A stretch of DNA of 35,575 nt from Seminavis robusta (taxonomy: Eukaryota > Bacillariophyta > Bacillariophyceae > Naviculales > Naviculaceae): contig CAICTM010000867.1 of assembly GCA_903772945.1 (NCBI GenBank), positions 1-35,575 of the forward strand, written 5' to 3'. The notes under the pieces were generated by a model. That model worked only from the letters and a program-made list of their open reading frames with translations, did no database searches and was not told the DNA's origin. Positions 1 through 8,500 of this stretch are shown here, piece by piece (within the stretch, counting starts at the first letter, position 1; every line of letters starts with the position of its first letter). A program made the translations under genes and the position numbers.

Positions 1-375
1 CTTGATAAACCTTCTGCTGAACATGTCCACCGTATGCTTGCTTTGTCTCTGCCATTTCACACAACTAAAACCTCCACATGAAAAAGCCAAATCGTAACAG
101 CGAAAAAAATTTCATACATAGTTCATAAGCTGCTCATACATGTATTAATAGCAGCCGGAAGACACTTTCATGCAGGTAGTTCTGCAGGCGGGTACAGCCC
201 ACGTCACTTTAACTAATAAGGTGCTTAGCTTTTGCTACTCCCCTCCCTATATTCTATGCATATGTGAGAATGTAGATCAAAGACTGAGCATGTGCAGTTC
301 CATCATGCACCGGTACAGTACTGTCTATGTCCCTCCTGAACCAACAGCTCCGAGGGTCCAACAGCCGTGGGTCCA

Positions 376-635
376 GCAAGGTCCTGAAAATGGGACTAGT
401 TTCACGCTTTTGGGTTAGTTTCACGCTTTTTGTTAGTTTCACCGAAAATGGACCACCTTTTCCTTGAAACTAACTCAAAAGCGTGAAACTAACCCAAAAG
501 CGTGAAACTAACCCAAAAAGCGTGAAACTAACCCAATAAGCGTGAAACTAACCCAAAAAGCGTGAAACTAACCAAAAAGCGTGAAACTAACAAAAAGCGT
601 GAAACTATCGTTTGAGTCCCGTTTCAGGACCTTGC
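376..635. mobile_element. Foldback / MITE-like inverted-repeat element
   Basis: The outer ends are near-perfect inverted repeats: 376-397 (GCAAGGTCCTGAAAATGGGACT without its last two bases is 20 nt) matches the reverse complement of 615-635 with one indel and one substitution. Inside, an 18-20 nt unit with core TGAAACTA runs as eight direct copies on the right (cores at 465, 484, 503, 523, 543, 563, 582 and 600) and three inverted copies on the left (397-441). The left copies can pair with the right array across a 23-nt loop at 442-464. There is no coding capacity; the small ORFs here are translations of the repeat. This is the structure of a non-autonomous foldback or MITE-type element. No clear target-site duplication was seen, so the mobile origin is inference. 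It lies about 590 bp upstream of the Nup98 start. Confidence 0.6.
465..607. repeat. 18-20 nt tandem repeat array, eight copies
   Basis: The unit is GCGTGAAACTAACCCAAAA with small changes in the A run and in the CCC. Spacing of the TGAAACTA cores is 19, 19, 20, 20, 20, 19 and 18 nt. The variation is confined to the A/C spacer and the core is invariant. Three copies in opposite orientation lie at 397-441. Confidence 0.9.
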
Positions 636-918
636 AGTCTTTGAGTGTTGCCATCGTTCGAGCGACCCAGAAGCCCAGATCAAATCTGCAAATCTTTGCG
701 TTGTTTTCCCGCAAGGCTATATTTTTCGCACTTTGCGCCTACCTGCTTCCCTCCTTGACAGCGCCAAAGCCATCGCTTTGTGCTGCAGCCATTATTGTGG
801 ATCCTCTTCCCTTCCAAAGCTGTGGTCTTCATCTCCTTGCTTAGTCTTCCGGTATCATTGCCTACCATAAGCTGCCATCGGCCACCATCGATTGCTGCAT
901 TGTGTGTTGGAATTTGGA

Positions 919-942
919 AGAGAGAGAGAGAGAGAGAGAGAG
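919..942. repeat. (AG)12 microsatellite in Nup98 5' region
   Basis: Twelve uninterrupted AG dinucleotides about 280 bp upstream of the Nup98 start codon, either in the 5' UTR or the proximal promoter. The rest of 636-1223 shows no convincing gene. Confidence 0.95.
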
Positions 943-1223
943 CTAATCGTAGTCGAAACGTGCAGAACGCGCTGGACAAGGCGTTGAACGTCTCACCGCA
1001 AAGCAGCAGCGAGACAAGAGACAAATTGATTTCGCCGTTGTGATCACAACGTGGCCAAGAGAAATAGCAGCAACCAAAGCTTCCGTGCTGCTGTTTGTTA
1101 CACACCTACACACACAAGAGCGTCAGTAACATTAGAATCCCTCCAGCTTCCTAGGAATTTGTTACGTGAATTAATCACAAGTCATTTGCAAGAAAATAGC
1201 AACAATTAACTGAAAAGGTCGAA

Positions 1224-4200
1224 ATGTTTGGAGCCCCAGCCAACAATTCTCCTTTCGGGTCACCTCCACCCACTGGTGGATTTGGTAGTCCAAGCCCTGC
1301 CCCTTTTGGGGCCCCAGCACCCGCGTTTGGAGCTCCTGCCTTTGGTACTCCTGCCCCAGCGCCCGCCTTTGGAGCGCCCTCGACTGGATTTGGGGCTCCA
1401 GCACCAGCTCCTGGTGGCTTTGGAGCTAGCACTTTTGGTGGTGGTGCTACCAGTACGTTTGGTGGGGGTGGATTCGGCGCTCCAGCCCCAGCCCCCGCAT
1501 TTGTGGAGAGGATTTGGCGCCACCAACAATGCATCTCCCTTTGGCGCACCAGCCCCTGCCCCGGGTGGTTTGTTTGGAGCACCAGCCCCTGCCCCATCAG
1601 GAGGTTTGTTTGGGGCCCCAGCTCCTGCGCCCGCATTTGGAGCTTCTCCAGCGCCTGCTTTTGGAGCGAGTACCTTTGGGGCACCAGCACCAACTCCTGC
1701 CTTTGGCGCTAGCACATTTGGGGCTCCAGCCCCCTCGACTGGTTTGTTTGGGGCGGCGCCAACACCAGCCCCAAGTGCCTTTGGGAGTACTTTTGGAGCT
1801 TCTCCTGCACCCGCATTTGGGGCACCTGCGCCTCCACCGGGTAGTATCTTTGGAGGGGCTCCTGCGCCTGCACCTGGAGGTATGTTTCGTTTTGCTTTAA
1901 TTAGAATTGGAGCTTTGTTTGCGTGAAATTCCATCATGAACGTCTCAATCTGTTTTTTCTTACATTTCTTTTTGGCAAACAGGCTTGTTCGGGGCTCCTG
2001 CAGCAGCAGCCCCTGGACAACCAGGTGGGGGTGGATCGAAACAAACACCTTATCAACCCACACCACGCCAGGACGGTACTAGCACCATCCAGATGCAGTC
2101 CATCTCGGCAATGCCGGCTTATGAGAATAAGAATTTCGACGAATTGAGGTACGAAGATTACCTTCAAGGAAACAAGGGAGCAGGGAATGCTGCCTCGACT
2201 GGTTTTGGCGGATTTGGAGCTCCTGCACCGTCGGGGGGTCTCTTTGGTGCCACTCCAGCACCCGCATTTGGGGCTCCTTCCACGTCCCCTTTCGGGGCAC
2301 CGGCTCCAGCGCCATTTGGAGCACCAGGTAAGTTAGTTTGGAACGAAATTGGATATCAAAGGCGATCGGGTTGAGCTGGAATCGTCAAAAGTACTGACCG
2401 GGAGAGTGGCGTTTTTCTTTTTAGCACCTGCCCCATTCGGAGCACCGGCCCCCGCTTTTGGTTCAACCTTTGGTGGTACGTCCAAGACTATTCTGTTCAC
2501 AGTGCAATGTGATGACACGATTGTGGCTGGGAAGAAGTGCTGGGAAGAAGTGTCCCTTTTGTCAAGCCATCTGGTACTAGTACTTTGAGATTATTGTAAA
2601 GGACCGCCTTCACAGTCTCAGTGGCACCGGATTGAGGGCTACACGAAGAGATCTTTCCAGCCACGGGTCGTGTCAGTTGCAGCTGAGGTTTCTGTTCTCA
2701 CGCATTTCTCTCATGGCTGTATTCTCCTCCATTTCATTTTCGCATTAGCACCCGCGCCTGCTCCTCCCGCTTTCGGCGCCACTCCTGCGCCTGCATTTGG
2801 TAGCAGTACCTTTGGCAAACCAGCAACTGGAAGCCTCTTCGGAGCACCAGCTCCTGCACAAGGGGGGTTATTTGGAGGAGGTTCACCAGCAGCTGCCCCC
2901 GCATTCGGAGGTATGTGAATCTATCATTATTGAATTGACCAATGATTTGTGTTCATTTGTTCGACTGCGCTGACACTCTTTCTGCTAAAACTAATTCTCT
3001 CCCAGCACCCGCTCCAGCCCCAGGAGGTCTCTTTGGAGGTACGATGTGTTGTTGATTTGTTCCCATCCACATTGCCGTCTTTGGTTGTCGTTTCACCTTT
3101 GCTATGTTTGCTTACTTCTCTCTGCAGCGCCTGCGCCCGCTCCTGGCGGTTTGTTTGGCGCACCTGCCCCTGGAGGGTTGTTTGGTTCCACACCCGCGCC
3201 TGCATTTGGAGCCCCAGGTAAGCAAGTCTCGTTCTTTGTTGATTTTTTCTTTGTTTTCTCCACTGACCTTGTGTGTTTTGTTTATTTCAATATTTCAGCT
3301 CCCCCACCGGCGTTTGGCTTTGGAGCTCCTGCTCCTGGTGGTGGTTTGTTTGGACCCGCTCCTGCGCCCGCTTTCGGAGCAACACCTGCCCCTGGAGGCT
3401 TGTTTGGTGGTACGTTTCTTTCCGGTGTTTCCCTTGAAACAATCAAGTCTTCCTCACTAACGATTTTTTTGGTCATTATTTGCTAGCACCAGCCCCACCG
3501 GCAGGAAGCCTGTTCGGGGCAAAGCCACCTGGCACTGGTTTATTCGGGGCTCCAGCGCCGGCGGCATTTGGTAGTCCTCCGACCGCTTTCGGCGCACCCA
3601 CGGCTGCCGCGCCCAGTCTTTTTGGCTCCCCACCGGCCATGGCGGCAGCTCCCATGATGATTCCGGCGGGAGCCATCATTCCCCAGGCAGCAAGCGAAGT
3701 CTTGTCTCATCAAATCCAGGCACTCGAGAATAAACGAAAGGAAGTGCAAAAGCTGGACGTGTGGAGAACAAAATCACCTGAGGAGTCGCGTGTAACTCCC
3801 GTCTCGCAGCCCCAGTACGGAGGCTTGGCCAGTGGCCTCGTGCGGTCGTCGCCATACACCCCTCATCGGCACAATCCTGGTTCAGCGGCGAAAAAGCTCA
3901 GGCCTCGTGGTTTTGGTTCAGCTATCGCGGCGCCTTCATCATCTGCGTCGCCCTTGGACACTATGGGTACAGGCGGTCGGGCTATGATGTCTCCAGAGGC
4001 TTACGTGTCTTCCTCGGCGAAAAAGCTCGTAATCAAGCAAGATTCCCTGACTCCCAAACCAAAGCTGCAGTTGCGATTGATGAACGCACCTTCGAGTGCC
4101 TCTGATGTCACAACCCATGCGCTGCCAGTGTCACTTGAAGCCGAGAGCCCAGCCCCTGGAAATGCTGGTCCATCAATTGCAACAGCCCCGCCAGCATCGT

Positions 4201-7200
4201 CCCCTTCTCCCAGACAGTCGCAGATGCAGACAAGCACGCCGACTTCTGTTCCAGTGTTTGGGAACGAGGCAAACGCTGGCACCCCTACATCCCCAACTGT
4301 CAACGGAGGAAGCAGAATTCCTCCTGTCACTGCCGAGAAGATCGACCCCCCTCCTCCAGATCCTGATCGAGACTATTACCAGCAGGTTGTTGATTCACCA
4401 GATGGCAATCCTGCAGATCGGCCAGCGCCGCAAAGCGCTCGAGTCACAAAGAAAAAGCCTTCTTATTTGCCAAAGCTAACAAAGCCAGGTTACGTCATTA
4501 CACCCTCATTGGATGAGCTTGCAACTCTGTCAGAGGCAGATTTGGCAGCTGTGTCAAATTTTTCAATTCGTTGCGACCCTTACGGTCTGGTTGAGTGGAA
4601 AGGTGCCGTTGATGTTCGCAATGCCGACCTGGATAATTCCATTGTGATTGGGCAGAATGATGTATCTGTCTACACCAAGGATGAAGAAGAAGGAAGAAAG
4701 CCTCTGGTCGGGTCTAAACTGAATCGTCCTGCAGTTATTACCTTTTTCAATGTCTTCCCAAAGAATGGAGGGGCTAATGCCAGCGTCGAAGACAAGGTCA
4801 AGTTCGCTCGAAGGATTGAGCGTCAAACTGTAAAGATGGACGCTGAGCTTATCAAATATGACAAAGACACGGGCTCATGGAAAATCGCAGGTAAGTCACG
4901 ACAATTACAATGCCATCATATGTCATCTGGTACATGTTGCATGCCGCTCACAATACGTTTCCTGCATCTCCCAGTGGGCCATTTTTCTCGCTACGGTCTT
5001 TCCGATGACGACGAGAGCGAAGATGAGCTTTACACCGAATCTGTTGAGAAGGAAGATGATGCTGCCATTGTTAGTGATGTTGAAATGGATCATCATGTTG
5101 AGGAGGCTTTTGATTCAATCTACTCTGCTGTGAAATCATACTCAAAACACCCAAAGACCTCGCTGCATGATGACATGGAACTGTCCGAAGAGCAAACTGA
5201 TGACTGTGACTTTGACGAATATTACGAATCGCCTGATTGCCGCAGCATGGGTTTTAGCACAACCTTGATCTCTGCGGATGATTACGATAAGGGTGAGTGA
5301 CTGCTACAAGTCTAGCTAGAGCAATAGTATTTAGTGTAGTCACAAAGTGTTTGGATCTGACACTGGCTTCTTCCTTTCTTTTCTTGATCGACTGTTGTTG
5401 TCATTACTTCACTCAATCTCTAGCCACCAAACAACATGCCACTACGGGCATTTGCAATAGGATGTCCACAAAAGCCTTTGCGAGTGAACGTCGCATGCCA
5501 AAGAATGTTGAGTACGGATTGCGACTTGGGCGAAGCCACGGCATATGCTGGAGCCCAAACGGTTCCTTCTTGAAAGTTGCTCAAGGAGGAACCAAGCTGG
5601 AACAGCGCCGCCCGGTCTTCGAGAATGCTGGTGGGAAGTCGGCTTGGAATCGTTCGAAGCAGCAATTAGAAGCCCACAGGCAATGCAGCTCGAAGCTGCC
5701 CACCGAGGTTGACGATCGATCTCCACGATTTGTGCTACCAAGGAGTGTGTCTAATGGGGATGCAAAATCACACGAAGCACTGCATCAAGCACTGGTGGCG
5801 TTGCAGGGGAATCCCAAGGGAGAGGACATTGGGAGTTTGTCGTTTGCTCTGTTGGCTTGTCTGGTCGACGATGATGCAACTGTTACGAAACCTTCAATGG
5901 ACCTCCGAAAAGAGGCAGTGATCCGTTTCCTTGTGGATGCATTGAAAACATCAACAGACCGTGGTGTTGACCAAGCCATGGCCCGCAACGACGTCCTTGC
6001 TGCGGTCCACGCAGCCTTGAAAGGTGGCAACTTGTCGAAAGCATGTGAGATTTCTGTGGCTGCGGGCCAAGAAGACCTTGCTGCTTGCATCGCAACTTTT
6101 GACATGGAGGGGTCGGCAGACATTGCCGCTCAGGCACGCAAAGCAACCACCAATGAAGGCTTAAGGAAAATCTACAGTCTCCTCAGTAGTGGATCATCCA
6201 ACAAAGGGGGAGAACAAGAATGGATGACAACGCTTTTGATCAAATTGCTGTATGGAAGTCCCCTACAAGATATTAGTCTTCCCAAGGTCCTTGAATCTTT
6301 TCAAACGGACATCAAGACTTCACAAGCACCGTATCCCTCTCCTTCATACATTCGTGGAGGACGAGAGAGAGTCCAGAGCATCTTGTTTCGGCTCCTTCGC
6401 TTGACCGAATCTCCTCAGTTGATAACCTGCGCCGAAGTCATCAATCCTGATGGCATTTCTCGTTTCCATCATGACTTCAGTGTCTCCTTTTTCCTTGCGT
6501 CTGCTTTGGCATCCGCTGGGATTTGCTCGAGTCTTTCTGTATTTCAAGAAGAGCGAGTCATCGACGGATATTGTACGCAGCTGATCGGGATGGGTCACTG
6601 GGAGTGGGCTGTTTATGTTTGCCTGTGCTCATTGAATCATGATGTGCTAGAGTCAACCAAGACAGAATGGAAACAAGCGAAGGCGAAGCGCATTGTCCTG
6701 CAATTCTACCACCGTGCAGACCCGCACTTTAATGTCAGAAACAATTTCCTTTCGGAAATCGGAGTGCCCCAGGAGTGGTGTTCGGAAGCCTTTGCCTATC
6801 GCAGCGCGAGTGTCGGTGATCCCTTTTCCTACATCAATCATCTTGTATCCTTCTCCACAAAGCAAGCTATGGCAGTATGTGACCAAGTCATCTTGCCCAA
6901 CATCCTGTTCATGGGAAACAGTGATGTCGACAAATGCATGGAATTGCTTCGCAGCTGTCAGGGCGACCTTTCTCCTACTGCGAAGGCGGTGCTCTCCATG
7001 CTCGAAATTGGGCAGGACCTACAGGAAATGGCCACAGCACCGCAAGAGATCGATAAACAAATGCTCTCCGAAATGAAAGCAGAACTCGATATGGTGGAGA
7101 AGAAGCTTCATCTGGAGTTATCCAAGTGCAAAAAGGGATTCCCCCCGTTGCAGTTTTCGGCGTTCAGTGCCATTCCACTGCCGTCGATGCTTTCAGAGGC

Positions 7201-7360
7201 GCTTGATCATTGCGTCTTCCTTTCGACGTTGTTGAAAGCATTGGAGTTGGGCATCCATGTAGGCACTAAAACTTCTCAGCGAAAGCTGACAGCGCTTCTT
7301 GCATTCAATGCCATCGGCGGGCACAGTGAATGTACCTCAAGTGCTGCCCTTCTACGCTGA
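1224..7360 (+). CDS. NUP98: Nup98-Nup96 nucleoporin precursor (GLFG nucleoporin plus Nup96)
   Basis: Precursor of two nuclear-pore proteins: Nup98, a GLFG-repeat permeability-barrier and RNA-export factor, and Nup96, a scaffold subunit of the Y-complex. Exons by splice pattern: 1224-1879, 1983-2327, 2425-2475, 2749-2910, 3006-3038, 3128-3217, 3299-3409, 3487-4890, 4975-5292, 5424-7360; about 1,701 residues after allowing for one frame break in exon 1. Order: FG/GLFG repeats with Ala-Pro spacers; a GLEBS motif binding Gle2/Rae1 (2048-2179, containing ISAMPAYENK and FDELRYEDYL); more FG repeats to about 3650; a linker; the autoproteolytic domain (about 4460-4988) ending in the cleavage tripeptide His-Phe-Ser (4980-4988); an acidic stretch; then Nup96, with WSPNGSF near its start and a WEWAVYVCL motif in its helical domain. 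Predicted products are about 954 and 747 residues. The ATG at 1224 begins directly with MFGAPA. The family call is firm; exact exon edges need mRNA. Confidence 0.93.
1453..1510 (+). other. Frame break or cryptic 58-nt intron in Nup98 exon 1
   Basis: FG coding runs in one frame to about 1502 and in the next frame from about 1504, so the exon as written has one extra base. Two readings fit. First, a single-base indel near 1503, a sequence error or a real lesion. Second, a 58-nt intron with donor GTACGT at 1453 and acceptor ...GGAGAG ending at 1510, which restores the frame exactly and would be phase 1 like every other intron of this gene. Against the intron, its interior encodes perfect FG repeat in the upstream frame. 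Confidence 0.6.
2048..2179 (+). other. GLEBS (Gle2/Rae1-binding) motif coding segment
   Basis: Encodes about 44 residues within the FG region that are not FG repeat and match the animal and fungal Nup98 GLEBS in its conserved half: Ile-Ser-Ala-Met, Tyr-Glu-Asn-Lys, Glu-Leu-Arg-Tyr-Glu-Asp-Tyr. This hairpin binds the WD40 protein Gle2/Rae1. It marks the protein as Nup98 rather than another FG nucleoporin. Confidence 0.85.
4891..4974 (+). other. In-frame, stop-free intron next to the Nup98 autoproteolysis site
   Basis: Donor GTAAGT at 4891, acceptor CTCCCAG ending at 4974. It is 84 nt, exactly 28 codons with no stop, so spliced and retained forms share the frame. Splicing joins ...WKIA to VGHFS, which matches the Nup98 family; the retained form would insert 28 unrelated residues directly before the cleavage tripeptide. 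Confidence 0.85.
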
Positions 7361-7580
7361 TCGGGTGCAGGGGCTTCTTTCTAAACAGTCTCTAGCTATT
7401 TCAAGGATTTGTTTGTTTCGGTCGGGTAGAATTTTATGTGGCTAAATTATTTAGTTTGCTGTTCAGAAATCTCTAGTAGTGACCATGGCTTTTCCACTGG
7501 AATGCATCCCCTGTCCTGGCAGGAGGGTGCTGAATACCTTGACTCGCCAGCAAAGGCATCAGTTAATACACGTAGCTCAG
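7361..7580. other. Convergent 3' intergenic space
   Basis: A gap of 220 bp between the stop of the Nup98-Nup96 gene and the stop of the minus-strand SET-like gene. It should hold both 3' UTRs. No further feature seen. Confidence 0.6.
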
Positions 7581-8297
7581 TTAGTACATTTCATACCAAG
7601 ACTCTGCCCATGAAGGAAGAGGATGGTTCAGCTTATAATCCAGCAACAGCTCTTGCCCAGCTTGGAGCGGCTGAGTTGCGAATACAGCGACTCCACAACA
7701 CAGGGAGACCTGAGTGTCACTGTCTCTGAAACGATACAGCTTGTTCTCAAGTCCGTCAAAATACCACGGCGAATTGTCGTTTCGCATCTCATTGGGCTTG
7801 CCATACAAATGGCCAGTATCGCATCTTTCTTCCCCTCCTTCCCGAAATACGTCCTCCCAGTAAAATGGCTCAATCTTTGCATTGGCAAGCTGCGATGAAT
7901 GATTAATCATGTGTGCACACGCGACGGGGTTTTCATCCAGTCTGTTCTTGGAGTGACCTCCCAATGCCAATCCATCCATGTACCCACCCAGTTCAGAAAG
8001 ATTCAAGATATAGGCATTGTCCTCGTTGGATATTCCACTGGGTGGGAGTAGATCATTGGCCATGTAGACAATCTCTTCATCAGCGGCTCGATGTGGCAAT
8101 CCTGGGGTATAAATCCCGGGGTACAGGCATAAGGGTGTCAAAGATTTCGATTGTGGCATTGACACAAACACGCCATCGCCTGCATCTGGGGCAATCTGGC
8201 TGGGCGCTACCTTTACTACGGGAGTATGATCTCTCCTCAGAAGTCGAAAGACATCGCGGTAGAAAGAAGGTGGAAACTTTCGCCTTGCAGGGTTCAT
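7581..8297 (-). CDS. SET-domain-like protein (putative lysine methyltransferase fold)
   Basis: A 238-residue protein in one exon. SET-like elements appear in the expected order: SQIAPDAGDGVFVS (about residues 33-46) as the opening strand with its Gly-x-Gly-Val-Phe turn; INHSS (131-135) matching the NHS motif that forms the pseudoknot; and GVAVFATQPLQAGQELLLDY (202-221) matching the closing Ala-x-x-x-Ile-x-x-Gly-Glu-Glu-Leu-x-x-Asp-Tyr segment that supplies the active-site Tyr. No post-SET cysteine cluster is evident, which suggests a non-histone-type SET protein, but the substrate cannot be told. The ATG at 8297 is the first Met in the frame; the frame stays open upstream to about 8410 without a Met, so a 5' exon is possible. 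The divergent neighbour is the Nudix gene starting at 8501. Confidence 0.65.
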   Translation of the reverse strand: MNPARRKFPPSFYRDVFRLLRRDHTPVVKVAPSQIAPDAGDGVFVSMPQSKSLTPLCLYPGIYTPGLPHRAADEEIVYMANDLLPPSGISNEDNAYILNLSELGGYMDGLALGGHSKNRLDENPVACAHMINHSSQLANAKIEPFYWEDVFREGGEERCDTGHLYGKPNEMRNDNSPWYFDGLENKLYRFRDSDTQVSLCCGVAVFATQPLQAGQELLLDYKLNHPLPSWAESWYEMY

Positions 8298-8500
8298 GAC
8301 ATCTCGATCAGGATCATTGTCAACGTTGTGAGGTTGCTCACTACATGCATCCCGGGGTGGTAGCAGCCACCGGTACCGTATCTTTTGGAAGCGCTCTGAC
8401 GAACCTACTCACGCAGTACAGCAACCTCACGATGGAGCTGAAACCTCACTCCAACTTGTGTTCAGCAGGAGTGCTTCCAGAAGTCTGGAGACTACCGACA
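8298..8500. promoter_or_regulatory. Putative bidirectional promoter, SET-like / Nudix genes
   Basis: Only 203 bp separate the start codons of two divergent genes, so regulatory sequence must be shared or overlap coding DNA. It contains the palindromic stretch ACCGGTACCG at 8369-8378, a motif that recurs in other intergenic regions of the window. Both coding frames stay open into this space. Confidence 0.45.

Larger units (their letters stand above)
1..1223. other. Upstream region of the Nup98-Nup96 gene
   Basis: There is no supportable gene here. The region holds the inverted-repeat element at 376-635, the (AG)12 run at 919-942 and, presumably, the promoter and 5' UTR of the gene starting at 1224. 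Positions 1-375 show nothing recognisable beyond an ACCGGTAC motif at 309-316. A 141-codon minus-strand frame at 680-1105 has a composition driven by the microsatellite and no family resemblance. Confidence 0.7.

Noticed and set aside
680..1105. 141-codon minus-strand frame upstream of Nup98
   Set aside because: Part of it is translation of the (AG)12 run, there is no domain or homologue-like motif, and it lies in the expected promoter/5' UTR of the plus-strand gene.
1453..1510. Calling the Nup98 gene a pseudogene because of the frame break
   Set aside because: All other exons, splice sites, the GLEBS and the autoproteolytic tripeptide are intact over more than 5 kb of coding sequence; one base or a small intron explains the break.
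2476..2748. Short open frames inside the 273-nt Nup98 intron
   Set aside because: The intron has a good donor (GTACGT) and acceptor (GCATTAG), and joining the exons continues FG repeats in phase; the internal frames do not encode FG sequence.
5297..5423. Apparent separate start of a Nup96 gene at the ATG at 5297
   Set aside because: The segment before 5424 is intron sequence: donor GTGAGT at 5293 and acceptor TCTCTAG ending at 5423 join the frame exactly to the Nup98 part, and animal and fungal orthologues are fused precursors.
7436..8299. Plus-strand frames of 91-128 codons opposite the SET-like gene
   Set aside because: They are antisense shadows of the 238-residue frame, which carries recognisable SET motifs.
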